Origin: Paraspadella gotoi
Taxonomy: Eukaryota > Chaetognatha
DNA length: 64,000 bases
Reading direction: 5' to 3'
Assembly: GCA_051294375.1 (NCBI GenBank)
Contig: CM119266.1
Location: forward strand, 27,295,017 to 27,359,016
The notes below the pieces were generated by a model. That model saw only the letters and a list, made by a program, of their open reading frames with translations. It was not told where the DNA came from and ran no database searches. Shown piece after piece: positions 38,880 through 62,777 of the stretch. A program made the translations under genes and the position numbers. Position 1 is the first letter of the stretch. Every line of letters starts with the position of its first letter.

Positions 38880-39215
38880 CCACCCCAGAGTTAGAGAGCG
38901 AGCGAGAAGTAGGGCATAGGCGTGAGATGCATACCCTTAAGCGACGACGTGAGCGACGGTACGCAGCGGTTGCGTGTTCGATAGTAGGGCTCACCTCTTA
39001 TGGCAACGGAGGGACATGTGTGATGCCTTGGGTGTGAGGCATCTCTCAACAGCTGGCGCTCAGGGCTTTGGACCTGCAGTGACCACCCCATGTCACTGGC
39101 GTTTTTTTGCCGACACCATCACACTTTAACCAGCGTGACCGTGAGGGGATTGAACCCGGAACTCATGGTTGATGAATGAATACTTAGCTGTCTAAGCCAA
39201 TGGGACGAGCTGAGT
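38880..39215 (-). mobile_element. tRNA-derived SINE-like element
   Basis: On the minus strand, 39215 to about 39135 reads attggcttagacagctaagt (A box) and then ccgggttcaatcccc (B box), spaced as in a tRNA. The 3' body includes agctggcgctcagggctttg. The ends do not form an acceptor stem, so it is not a functional tRNA gene. Part of its body is duplicated at 38015-38078. Confidence 0.6.
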
Positions 39216-39307
39216 TTCACCAAGCTACCCTAACCACCCTTAACCCAATTGCTTACCGTTTAAAAAATATAACAAAAATATTATTTTTCTTTTCATTTTG
39301 GTTATTT

Positions 39308-39581
39308 GTTTAAGGTAGAAAATAAATTGTTTATGTACAACGAGTTTTATTAAGAAATATAAATTTCGGACATATTCCGGCTTCAATGTAAGCCTTCATC
39401 AACGCGAAAACGAATTGATTTGTAAAACAAATATTTTAACAAAATTTGAAGAGTGTAAAAATATTTGATTCACAAGTCAATTCGTTTTTGCGCTGATGAA
39501 GGCTTACATTGAAGTCCGAAATTTATGTTTCTTAATAAAACTCATTGTACATCAACAAACAATTCATTTTCTACCTCAAAC
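39308..39581. mobile_element. Foldback hairpin element, ~120-bp arms
   Basis: The left arm (aaggtagaaaataaattgtt, caatgtaagccttcatcaac) is reverse-complemented by the right arm (gatgaaggcttacattgaag, tttctacctcaaac) around a loop near 39425-39465. Minor mismatches between arms show it is not a simple fold-back read artefact. No ORF. Confidence 0.8.
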
Positions 39582-40111
39582 ATAAAAATATCAATTAAAA
39601 TAAATTTAAAATAATTATTTATTATAAAATTTTAAAAAATGCATATTATTGCGCAAACTAAGACTTAACGCAAGAGGGAAAACAAAATTAAATGAATTAA
39701 CAAAGCACCGACCGCTGGTACCTAAAGTTGGTTGCGGACGTTGAATAGTAAAGTTACCCATTTATCGATTTACTTTCTTAGTTACCAATTTTGTTTGTCA
39801 AATAAAAAGTATTCAAATACATATTCAAATACATAGTATTCTGAAAAATTTTAAACGGTATATTGTAAAAAATGTTTTAGTCCCCAGTCTCTGAATCTAA
39901 CTAACATTTTTATTTAGTCATCTTTTGCACAAAATGTTGTTGCGGTTGCAATATTCCGTATTCTTTTCTTTGGGTTATTTGGATTAATTGCTTCAAGTTG
40001 AAGCAGTTTGCTATGACAGTATTTCTAATACCACTTTTTACTCATTTTACTAATTCATCAATCTGCTTTTCTAATTTTATGTATTGAATTATTACTTCTA
40101 GTCTAGGAATA
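39582..40111. other. Intergenic region upstream of the TMED gene
   Basis: AT-rich. A pyrimidine-rich tract ending in ttctag lies at 40093-40101, ten bases before the TMED ATG. No other feature is seen. Confidence 0.5.
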
Positions 40112-40738
40112 ATGATCATGAATCCCATAACACTCATCATCGCTCTGCTATTGACACAAACCATCTCGGCCTCAGAATTGACATTCGAACTTCCGGACAA
40201 TGAAAAACAGTGTTTTTATGAAGACATTAAAAAGGACACGAAAGCTACGTTAGAGTTTCAGGTGGTTACGGGCGGACACTACGATGTCGACTGCGAAATC
40301 TACGACCCTGACCTAAAGGAACTCTACAAGCAATTTAAGAAGCAGTACGATTCCTTCACTTGGACCGCCACCAAGCCCGGTGTTCACAAAGTGTGTTTCA
40401 GCAACGAATTCTCCACCTTCACCCACAAGGTGGTCTACTTTGATCTGACCGTGGGGGAGGAGAAACCGCTCATGCCCGACGTTGCGGCTCAAGCTACCGC
40501 TATGACGCAGCTCGAGTCGGCGGCGGCACAGATTCACGAATCGCTCAAGCTCACCGCGGATTATCAGACGCATTTTCGGCTGCGTGAGTCACAGGGGCGC
40601 TCCTTTGCGGAGGACCTCAACGAAAAGGTCATGCTCTGGTCAATCGGGGAGTCACTCATCGTCCTCGTTGTCGGCGTCGGGCAAGTCCTCGTTCTGCGAT
40701 CTTTCTTCGCCGACAAGAAGTCCATTTCCGGAATATAG
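40112..40738 (+). CDS. TMED7: p24/TMED cargo receptor, gamma subfamily
   Basis: A type I membrane protein of 208 residues that cycles between ER and Golgi and helps load cargo, including GPI-anchored proteins, into COPII vesicles. It has a signal peptide (about 1-20), a lumenal GOLD domain starting [18 protein letters not shown] with the conserved disulfide Cys34-Cys95, the segment [10 protein letters not shown]-like [10 protein letters not shown], a coiled-coil (about 125-172, ending [17 protein letters not shown]), a transmembrane helix (about 176-196) and a short cytosolic tail with the diphenylalanine COPII signal FF at 198-199 and DKK. The sequence is closest to TMED3/TMED7; I cannot separate those two. 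There are no introns. The ATG at 40118 would also work. Confidence 0.95.
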   Translation: MIMNPITLIIALLLTQTISASELTFELPDNEKQCFYEDIKKDTKATLEFQVVTGGHYDVDCEIYDPDLKELYKQFKKQYDSFTWTATKPGVHKVCFSNEFSTFTHKVVYFDLTVGEEKPLMPDVAAQATAMTQLESAAAQIHESLKLTADYQTHFRLRESQGRSFAEDLNEKVMLWSIGESLIVLVVGVGQVLVLRSFFADKKSISGI

Positions 40739-41578
40739 CAATGCGCACCTGTTATCAAAGGACAAGGCCGAAACTGGACGGAAGAAGGAAGACCCCTGGT
40801 GATATTAGTGTAAAGATAAACATTTATTTGGCAGAAAACCTTAAAACCGCTTACTTTATCGCTTCGACTCGACAGCGGTTGAGTCATCGAAAACTCATCG
40901 CTCTGAAACTCGTCATTGTTCTATTCCAGTCAGTAAGAAGATAGCAATCGGAAAGACAATATGCTATTATAATCACGACGAGAAGTGTTATAAAAGCGTC
41001 TTGTTTTTCTCTGATTGATGTTCTTAATTTTATTGTTTCATCTTTTACATCATCGGTGTGCCAAGGAGTTATATAATTATAAGATTGACACAATTCTTAT
41101 GGATTGTTTTTATTAATGAGTTTATTTAGTCATGCTTTAATGATAGCGATTAAAATTTTTTTTTCAATTTATGGGGATGAATTTTTTATTTTATTTGTGG
41201 GCGGAGACAAAGAAAACAATATCTGTATCTGTTGGTTAATTTATTTTCCCTAATCATTTTCGTATTTTATTTTGTCAGCATTTATGTCTGTTTGTTTTCG
41301 GAAGGTAGTCGCCACTTCTAGTTTTTCTGTTTGTAATTTAAATTTGTAATTTACTCTCACTGATAAAAATGTATGATTATGTAATTTTTCATTTAGAAAT
41401 GAAAAAAATGACATGGCCTGATGCGGAGAATTACCATGAAAAATAAGTTAAAGGTAAACCGTATTTTATTATACGTAATTAATACTTTCTTTTATATGTA
41501 AAAATAAGGTTTGTCTAGTTATTTTTTTCTAATTTGAACTTTTTATTGTTAAAACTGTAACGTAGAAACGTGAAAAAA
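40739..41578. other. Intergenic region between TMED and POLR3A
   Basis: AT-rich, no gene recognised. It presumably holds the TMED 3'UTR and the POLR3A promoter. The sequence just before the POLR3A ATG is gtaacgtagaaacgtg. Confidence 0.5.
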
Positions 41579-52729
<11,151 letters not shown>

Positions 52730-52865
52730 ACGAAACAGGAGAGAGGTTTCTGCCTTTTGTTTTACCGACGTTCGTCTGTGATTATTTATTAAGTTTTCCG
52801 CCGTTTTTCACGGTTATTGTTATTTTTTCAGATTTTCTGGGGTTTTTTCTAAAACATTTATAATT

Positions 52866-54895
52866 ATGGCGGATGCGGCGGCGAAACTCCCGACCGTCCC
52901 GGAGACGTTGCTAAAGAAAAGGAAGCTACGGTCCGAGCTAAGAGCGAAGCAGATCAAGGCCGCCCTCGTTGAGAGAAAAAAGGTGCGTTGCCGCTGCTCT
53001 CGATAATTGGAGGTCAGGATTTAATTACAATTAGTTTCGCAATATTGTTCGGAACTTATTCATCCGACTCATTACTTTGATATTAATATTTGTTTCTTTT
53101 TTTTCGCAGGCCAAGGCCAAGCGCACGACCATCTTCAAGCGCGCCGAGCAGTACGTCCGTGAGTACCGACGCCAAGAGGCCGACGAGATCCGCATGGCGC
53201 GCGACGCTCGAAAGCACGGCAACTTTTATGTTCCCTCTGAAGCTAAGCTCGCCATCGTTATCAGGATTAGGGGCATCAACGGCCTGCATCCCAGAGTCAG
53301 AAAGGTATATAAACTATAAGGGAAAAAATACGGAATTTGAAAATACACGGGCGAAGAAAGTTTTTGTATCGCTTTTGCCCATAAGTGTCGTCGTCGTCGT
53401 CGTCGTCGTCGGCGTTCCAAATTATAGATCGCCTTTTTTATGATTAAATTTGGGTGTATGAAGCTGAAAATTTATATACAGCTTCTCCTCATCGGTGTGC
53501 TTAAAATTGAGTCTGGACAGTTATTTAATATGTTTTGTTTACGTTTTATTAAAACAAACAAATTTTCTCTCTTTTATTTTCATATTTCTTTCTCTCTCTC
53601 TTTTCTCTTTTAATTACATGTCTCTCTCCCTCTCTCTTTTCCCTAGTCACTGATTCATAATCATAGGGGAAAAAACGAGCCTGCAGCTGGCTCTGCAGGG
53701 GCTTATTCTTTTTCTCTTTTCTCCTGCTGCTTCTGCTGCTGCCTTTTGAGTCTGCAGCTGGCTCTGCAGTAGCTCTTTTTCTCTCTTTTCTCCTGCTGCT
53801 TCTGCTGCTGCCTTTTGATTTCTTTCTTTTCTTTCTCTTTCTGCGTTTTTATTAAAAAAAAAATGAATTAGGATTGAACTCGTAAAATTAGGCATCGCAT
53901 TCGTGCATGTTATCATTTTGCTATTATTATTATTTTTTTTTTATTGACAATCGCAAAATAAAATTTTTCTTTGTTTATAATTTAATTTTCTTTTCTCAAA
54001 TTTTCTTTTTTAGTATCAAAATTTGTCGTCAATCCAGATTTTTTTTATGCTATTGCGACGATCCTTATGATTTTAAGATTTTTTAGTCATGTCATGTCAT
54101 GTGATAAAGGGAAAATAGTCACTGCAACACACAGGAATTACCGTTCGTGTTTTTTTAATCAACAGATATTTAAAGAAATTTTTTTCATTTTACATCGCTT
54201 TCCCGCTCTTAAAGGTGCTTCAACTGTTGCGGTTGCGGCAAATCAACAACGCCACCTTCGTAAAACTGAACAAGGCGACGCTCAGCATGCTACGCATTGC
54301 GGACCCTTACATCGCTTGGGGTTACCCCAACCTGAAGTCGGTCCGCGAGCTTGTCTACAAGAGAGGTTATGGCAAGCTTCAGGGCCGTCGCTGCGCTCTC
54401 ACCAACGAGATCATCGAGCAGCGCCTGGGTGAGTTTTCATTGTTGTTTTTATTGCTCGCGCGTTTGTAGCATGGGCCCGACATCGATTTTCCCTGATGGT
54501 CGAGTCCATAAGGCGCGCTAAAGAAGTTGGAGTTGATGCCTTCGCGGATCTTTTCTGTAGTTCCGAGAAGTTTTTAAAAGCCCTCCCGACATTTGTTAAA
54601 TAATTCGTGTTACATACCTATTTAGTATTTACTAAGCGAAAACAAAAAGAAAGAAAAAGTGACAAGACGCTTAATTTTACTTACAGGAAAATTCGGAATC
54701 ATCTGTGTTGAAGATCTCATCCACGAGATCTTCACAGTTGGTCCCCACTTCAAAGTCGCCAACAACTTTTTGTGGCACTTTAAACTGAACAACGCCCGCG
54801 GAGGCTGGCGCAAGAAGGCCAACCACTTCGTGGAAGGAGGGGATTTTGGCAACAGGGAGGACCTGATCAATCGCCTTTTAAAAAATATGATTTAA
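52866..54895 (+). CDS. RPL7: 60S ribosomal protein L7 (uL30)
   Basis: Structural protein of the large cytosolic ribosomal subunit. Exons: 52866-52982, 53110-53304, 54215-54428 and 54687-54895; GT-AG throughout, phases agree, 244 residues (family about 245-250). Recognisable blocks: [18 protein letters not shown] at the N-terminus, [19 protein letters not shown]-like sequence (residues about 75-90), [54 protein letters not shown] and the C-terminal [19 protein letters not shown]. The ATG lies only 136 bases after the POLR3A stop, with a ttattttttcag tract ending 34 bases before it. Intron 2 is 910 bp and largely a dispersed repeat also present in TCTP. Confidence 0.97.
53335..54085. repeat. 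Dispersed repeat in RPL7 intron 2
   Basis: Contains in order a (cgt)n run, gttccaaattatagatcgcc, gtgtatgaagctgaaaattt, CT tracts, two ctgcagctggctctgcag palindromes, ctcctgctgcttctgctgc runs, taggattgaactcgtaaaat, cgtgcatgttatcattttgc and gacgatccttatg...ttaagatttt. The same order occurs at about 59910-61320 in TCTP intron 1, and a fragment lies at 31330-31520. Confidence 0.8.
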
Positions 54896-55101
54896 AAAGG
54901 ACTGAAGATCCACCGGTCCGTTTTTTTTTCGCCATCGCCATCGTTTTCGCCAGAAAATATTCAAGGGTCAAATTTTCTTTTTAAATCCGGCTAAGTTTGT
55001 TGGGAAGAGAAAGTTCATTTGTTTCTATTATTGTATTCCTTTTAGAACGTTAGATATTTTTACATTGGTTCCCTGTTTGGGACCTTGAAAACTTTTTCAG
55101 C

Positions 55102-55435
55102 ATGGGCTCTCATAAGACGTTTAAGATCAAGAAGGTTTTGGCCAAGAAGCAGAAACAGAACAGGTAACTCTATTTATTTAGTTAAGCGATTGCTTATCAA
55201 GTGTTTAGCATGATTAACCAACAGACCTGTTCCGATTATTTTTCTGAGGAACATGTTAGCTAATGATTTTTTTCCAATTAAGATTTTAATTATAGAAGCA
55301 AAGGAAAAAATTAACTGAATTTGTCGCGTTTTAATTCACAGGCCGATCCCGCAGTGGATCCGAATGCGGACTGGAAATACGATCCGCTACAACGCCAAGC
55401 GGCGTCACTGGAGGAGGACCAAGCTCAAGCTTTGA
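55102..55435 (+). CDS. RPL39: 60S ribosomal protein L39 (eL39)
   Basis: A 51-residue basic protein lining the ribosome exit tunnel; the length equals the animal family. Exons are 55102-55163 and 55342-55435, joined in phase 2 (AAC AG|G CCG). The protein starts [20 protein letters not shown], contains [11 protein letters not shown] and ends [11 protein letters not shown]. The ATG follows the acceptor-like ctttttcag by a single base (C), which suggests that mature mRNA is made by splicing onto an upstream exon or a spliced leader. The intron carries a 15-base sequence shared with the RPL30 intron. Confidence 0.97.
55209..55255 (+). other. Shared intron motif, possible C/D snoRNA core (RPL39)
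   Basis: The string acagacctgttccga (55221-55235) is also found in RPL30 intron 1. It is preceded by atgatta (C-box-like) and followed by ctga (D-box-like), and gttcc...ggaac can pair. Weak as evidence for a snoRNA, but host genes of this kind often carry them. Confidence 0.25.
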
Positions 55436-55722
55436 GCTGATTCGTCTCCTCAGTCTCGTTTCAAACGTCAGACGTGGCCATTTTCGTCGCCGGCCTTGTG
55501 GAACGTCCAAGATGTCTCTGGAATCGCTTCCATTATGCGAAAGGGACTCTTTTATAAATTGGTCAATTCAGCCTTTTATTATTTTCTTTTTTCAGTTTCA
55601 ATGCGATTGAAAAAGTTTAAAAAAAGTTTTTTTTTAGTTTACATATTTCGCTTTCTCCTTAAGATTTAAGGTTTTTTTGAATCAATATCTCATATTTTTA
55701 AAAGAATTAAAGAACAATAAAA

Positions 55723-56379
55723 ATGGTGGCCACAAAAAAATCCAAGAAGACCCTGGAGAGCATCAACTCTCGGTTGGCGCTCGTCATGAAGAGCGGGAAG
55801 TTTTGTCTCGGGACGAAACAGACGCTTAAATCGCTGAGACAGGGAAAGGCCAAGCTCGTCATCATCGCCAGTAATTGTCCTCAGTTGAGGTGAGTTGTGA
55901 CAAAGTGAAGGATTGTAGTTTTTGACTAATCTAAACGTGATTTAAAAACACAGACCTGTTCCGAAAAATTGAATGAGGACAGCTTTAAATAATATGAATT
56001 CCTATCTTTAGTTTTAACATTTATTTGCGCTTGAAGATCTCTCAATTAAAAAGAGCGTATTTTTTTTACGCCGACAGAAAAAGCGAGATCGAATATTACG
56101 CAATGTTGGCCAAGACGGGCGTGCATCACTACAACGGCAATAACATCGAGTTAGGCACGGCCTGCGGAAAATACTTCCGCGTCTGCGTTCTCTCCATCAC
56201 GGATCCGGGTGAGTTTGTGGGCGGGCGGCCGTCGAGTTTCGACGGTATTTCGAACCGGATGGTTAAAATAATATTTGTGCAAAGTTATTAAGTTTTTTAT
56301 TAACGTTTAAATTAATGTTTGTGACGTTATAGGCGATTCTGATATCATCCGTTCGATGCCCGCCGGCGGAGAAGCGTGA
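55723..56379 (+). CDS. RPL30: 60S ribosomal protein L30 (eL30)
   Basis: A 114-residue large-subunit protein. Exons are 55723-55889, 56078-56208 and 56333-56379; phases 2 and 1, all GT-AG. It starts [20 protein letters not shown], contains [36 protein letters not shown] and [16 protein letters not shown], and ends [14 protein letters not shown]. The ATG directly overlaps an AATAAA (aacaataaaaATGG), so if that hexamer acts as the RPL39 poly(A) signal, the RPL39 transcript would have to end inside RPL30. Acceptor-like tracts end at 55595 and 55637. Confidence 0.97.
55935..55985 (+). other. Shared intron motif, possible C/D snoRNA core (RPL30)
   Basis: acagacctgttccga at 55950-55964 matches the RPL39 intron. 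The flanks are also alike: cgtgattta before, and a ttgaatgagga tail resembling ttctgagga. The D box is less clear here. Confidence 0.25.
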
Positions 56380-56539
56380 GCGCCGAGTTGACCCCGAAAA
56401 CCCGCAGCTTACGTGGAGCCACAACTAATGATCATTTTAGAGTTCTTTTTTTCAAAGCCATCGTTTTTTTAATATTGCCTAAATGGTTACTATTTCGTTT
56501 AAGGAGTGTCAAATTTATTTTGGTTAATTTAACATTTGA

Positions 56540-56566
56540 AATAAAAGTTTCCCGTTTTCTTTACAG
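56540..56566 (+). promoter_or_regulatory. AATAAA followed by acceptor-like tract
   Basis: AATAAA at 56540-56545 (candidate RPL30 poly(A) signal, 160 bases after its stop) is followed 20 bases later by ttttctttacag, an acceptor-like tract 138 bases before the PSMC1 ATG. This adjacent arrangement is typical of gene boundaries inside trans-spliced operons. Confidence 0.4.
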
Positions 56567-56704
56567 TTCATCTTGTATTTTTAGTGGTATTTTATTAAAT
56601 ATAAAATTTAAAAACCTCAAAGGGAACAAGGATAAACTCTCCCAGATCGTGTCGTTTTTTCGACAAACAAACTTAAAACTAAAATCGCGCGTGGTTAAGA
56701 ATAA

Positions 56705-58984
<2,280 letters not shown>

Positions 58985-59102
58985 TGGAGAGTCTGGACCT
59001 TTTCTCTAGTGCTTTAGATAACAAATATTCTGTCCTCCTTTCAAATTATGTCTCTTGTCCGTCGCGTCGGGTTTTGACGATTGAGTTTTATGTTTATATA
59101 TA

Positions 59103-59108
59103 AATAAA
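59103..59108 (+). promoter_or_regulatory. Candidate PSMC1 poly(A) signal
   Basis: AATAAA 118 bases after the PSMC1 stop. Confidence 0.5.
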
Positions 59109-59363
59109 AAGAAATCATTTTAATTTTTAAAAACAACGCGAACCCATTTCTCTCGTCGTCGAGATTCACGGCTTAAAAGCGTTGGATGTCACGCCTTGTT
59201 TCATTACTATTATTATTATTATTGTATACTGTTTATAATTTAGCACGTGCCATTATATGTTTTTTTTTCTCCCCTCGGCTTCAGCTGACTTTTTAGAGAG
59301 AATTTATTTTCCTTAATTATTTACTTTAAACTCTCAAAGCCCAACACAACTCCCTAAGCGAAA

Positions 59364-62300
59364 ATGATCATCTACAAGGACATTATTACGGACTTTGAGC
59401 TTTTCAGCGATTCCTATACTTGCAAACTCGACAAAGGCGTGTACGAGGTGAGTAGTTCGTTCAGCAAGTGACGAAGTGAAAAAAGAATGGGTAGCTGACT
59501 TGGGCGAGATGTTAATTCGTTTCTGCTTCTTTTGACCGTAGTCGTCGTTGTTGTCACGCTGTTTTAACATTTAAAATCGCTCAAGTGTGTTACCATAGGA
59601 AGTTAAAAATTTAGATATAGCTTCTAATCACTGATCAGCAAGATCTTTTAGATTCACACGTTTCATATTCCTACACTCATTTGTTTGTTTTATTTATAAA
59701 ACAATTTTTATATATATAGACAAGTTCAGCTCTTCAGCTTTCTCTTTTTCTATTAAATATATGTCGTTCTCTCTTTTTCGTCGCTGCTTCTTCTGATTCG
59801 TCTAAAAACGAGTTAAGCTCTGCAGCGGTTGTCCAGCTTCTTTCATCTTTATTTCTCTTTCTCTCTTTTTTATCGTCGCAATCGCTGAGCGTTTGCGACG
59901 ATATTGCAACGCTTTTGCGCATAAGTGGCGTCGTCGTTGTTTGTCTGTCGCGTTCCAAATGTATAATTGCCTTTTTTATGATTAAATTTGGGTGTATGAA
60001 GCTGAAATTTATATACAGCTTCTCATCTTCAATGTGCTTAAAATTAAAATTGAGTGTGGACAGTTAATATGTTTTGTTTACGTTTTATCAAAACAAACAA
60101 ATTTTCTCTTTTATTTTCATATTTCTTTCTCTCTCTCTTTTCTCTTTTATTACATGTCTCTCTCCCTCTCTCTTTTCCCGAGTCACTGATTCATAGGTAG
60201 CCATAGCCGATGAAATTTAAATGCTAATGTATACAGCGTTAAAATAATTCTATCATGACCATAGATTATGGTATTAAAATATTTTTTGTCAAAAATGCTT
60301 TCTTCTGAGGGTACTCGCCTAATTAAAAATATTATATTACTATATAGAGCAAAAAATTTTTTTTTAAATCTTAAAATTTTTTGATGGATTCTGATAGAGC
60401 ATAAAAAGTTAAACAAGAAATATAATTACAGCTTTAAAAAATCTTACGTTTTCTAAGTGAAAATATAAAAAAACTGATAAAATCATCGAAAGATGATGAT
60501 GATGATGATTTTTTATAGTTTTTCTTATTTTTTACACACTTATCGTAAAAATATTTAAAAAAGAATCATACTTTGTGTAGACAACTTTTTATGAGCTATC
60601 TGAATCTGGTCTTAAAATTTAAAAATTCAAAAAAAAAATTTTGGCCTTTCCTCCTATTAATAAATATTAAAAAATTAATTACTAGGGTATAGAGCCATAT
60701 TAGAAATTTTTGGTCCTGAAAGTATTCTTAAAAATGTCTAAATATTCGTTTGAGCATGTACTCACTCAAATTTTTGACTCACCCCATTGAGTGCGGCTAC
60801 CCCTATCATAGGAAAAAAACGAGTCTGCAGCTGGCTGCTAGGGGCTTATTCTTTTTCTCTCTTTCTCCTGCTGCTTCTGATTCTGCCTTTTGAGTCTGCA
60901 GCTGGCTCTGCAGGGTCTATTCTTTATCTCTCTTTTCTCCTGCTGCTTCTGCTGCTGCTGCCTTTTGATTTTTTTCTTTTCTCTCTCTCTCTCTTCTCTT
61001 AAAAAAAAAAATTGAAATAGGATTGAACTCGTAAAATTAGGCATCGCATTCGTGCATGTTATCATTTTGCTATCGCAAACATCAGGTTTTTATTTTTTTT
61101 TTTCAGGTGCTGCGTTTGCTGATTAGTTTCTTTTTTGACAATGAAAATTTTTTTTTTCAAGAACTGTAACTTTAATTTATAATTTATAAAATATAATTTT
61201 TCTTTCTGTTTATAAATTAATTTTTTTTTATCAAATTTTATATTTTTAGTATAAAAATTTGTCGTCAATCCATTTTTTTTTTATGCGATTGTGACGATCC
61301 TTATGCTTTTAAGATTTTTTTTCTCTCTCTTTCTTTCTTTCTCTCTCACTCATACACGCATCTGTTTGTTCTATTTAAGATGAATGATTATCATCGCATC
61401 GATGAATGATTATCATCGCATCGATGAATGATTATCATCGCATCGATGAATGATTATCATCGCATCGATGAATGATTATCATCGCATCGATGAATTATTA
61501 TCTATTCTTTGGTTATCATCGTATCAATCCTTTGGTTATCATGGTATCAATCCTTTGGTTATCACGGTATCAATCCTTTGGTTATCATGGTATCAATCCT
61601 TTGGTTATCACGGTATCAATCCTTTGGTTATCATGGTATCAATCCTTTGGTTATCACGGTATCAATCCTTTGGTTATCATGGTATCAATCCTTTGGTTAT
61701 CACGGTATCAATCCTTTGGTTATCACGGTATCAATCCTTTGGTTATCATCGTATCAATCCTTTGGTTATCATCGTATCAATCCTTTGGTTATCATCGTAT
61801 CAATCCTTTGGTTAACATCGTATCAATCCTTTGGTTATCATCGTATCAATCTTTTGGTTATCGTCACATAAATTTTTTGGTTATTATCGCATCAATAATT
61901 TATTATCATCGCATCAATAATTTGTTATCATCGCATCAATAATCAATTATTATTATATCAATCAATTACTATTATACCAATCAATCAATTACTATTATTT
62001 CAATCAATTACTATTATACCAATCAATCAATTACTATTATTTTAATCAAAAACTATTACATCAATAATTTGTTATTGCATAAATTATTATTTTTTTTGTT
62101 TTATTAATTTTCTTTGATGGTAACGTCTGGCGAGATCACTATACTTTTAAGATTTTTTTTTTTTAAACAGGTCGAAGCCAAATGGAAAGTGGTATCTGAT
62201 GACTTTGACGACTCGCTCATCGGGGCGAATGCGTCGGCGGAAGGTGGCGATGAGGGCATCATCAAAACGGAAGAGAGAGGTAAGTGGTGCATTTCATTTC

Positions 62301-62777
62301 TTGTCTGAAAAAAACTATTTTACATTTGGACCATTCAAAGACTTAAATCTTCTTACCCCACAGTCATCAATATAGTCCATGACTACAAGCTCGAAAGCTT
62401 TGAGCTTGATAAGAAAGGTTTCAAGAAGGCCGTTTCCACCTACGCGAAGAAGGTGGTCGAAAAGATGACGGCGAATGAAGCGCCTGCCGAGGATATCGCT
62501 ACCTTCAAGGAATGCATGAAGTGCAAGGTCGCGGAAATCTTAGCGAGTAAGTGATTTTGAAGTTTTCTCCGGACTCGTCCCGCCGCTCTTGTGTTCTCAT
62601 GACTTGAAAATATTTAATTGATCCCTTTTTACAGATTTCGATGATTACCAATTTTTCCATTCCATCGACGACTATGAATGTGTAGGAATGAACCCTCTGC
62701 TCACCTACAAGGACGGCGACGTGGAGAAGCCCGTTTTCTATTTCTTTGCCGGTGGCCTCGTCAAGGAGAAATGTTAG
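59364..62777 (+). CDS. TPT1: Translationally controlled tumour protein (TCTP)
   Basis: A cytosolic guanine-nucleotide/calcium-binding growth and survival factor, usually regulated at translation. Exons: 59364-59447, 62171-62279, 62364-62546, 62635-62777; GT-AG, phases 0, 1, 1; 172 residues, the standard length. It starts MIIYKDIITDFELFSD, carries the TCTP signature DDSLIGANASAEGGDEG (about residues 41-57), the helical hairpin region with KKAVSTYAKKVVEKM, and NFDDYQFFHSIDDY near the C-terminus, ending VKEKC. The acceptor-like cggcttcag ends 79 bases before the ATG. Intron 1 (2.7 kb) is filled by a dispersed repeat, a nested insertion and a minisatellite. Confidence 0.97.
59575..61320. repeat. 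Dispersed repeat in TCTP intron 1
   Basis: 59910-60197 and 60804-61320 together correspond to the repeat in RPL7 intron 2 (same order of cgtcg run, gtgtatgaagctgaaattta, CT tracts, ctgcagctgg palindromes, ctcctgctgcttctg, cgtgcatgttatcattttgc). 59575-59910 is a further part with gttaaaaatttagatatagc shared with 31480-31510. Confidence 0.8.
60198..60803. mobile_element. Nested insertion inside the TCTP repeat
   Basis: The RPL7 copy reads continuously across this point (gattcataatcatagggg), while here about 605 bases intervene. The ends are ataggtagccatagcc and ggctacccctat, which pair as short inverted repeats (tagg..tagcc). The interior is AT-rich with a (gat)n run at 60494-60510. I could not define a clean target-site duplication. 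No ORF. Confidence 0.55.
61381..61880. repeat. Minisatellite, 22- and 23-bp units
   Basis: About five units of gaatgattatcatcgcatcg type followed by about sixteen units of tttggttatcatggtatcaa type, alternating tcatgg and tcacgg variants in the middle, then degenerate ataat-rich copies to about 62060. The same two-part family is at 34113-34325. The ORFs it creates (NPLVITVSILWLS repeats) are repeat translations, not a gene. Confidence 0.9.

Noticed and set aside
39130-39215. Functional tRNA gene on the minus strand
   Set aside because: A and B boxes are good, but the ends (gctcgtc... and ...cacggtcacgc) do not form an acceptor stem and the sequence continues into a SINE-like body.
60838-61065. 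Minus-strand ORF shared in type with 53647-53916 ([16 protein letters not shown]...)
   Set aside because: The similarity reflects the dispersed repeat copied in both introns; the rest is CT and ctgctg low complexity.
61450-61942. Three overlapping 120-156 codon ORFs with NPLVITVSILWLS repeats
   Set aside because: Translations of the 23-bp minisatellite; a unit of 23 bases cycles all frames, so they cannot be one repeated protein in a fixed frame.
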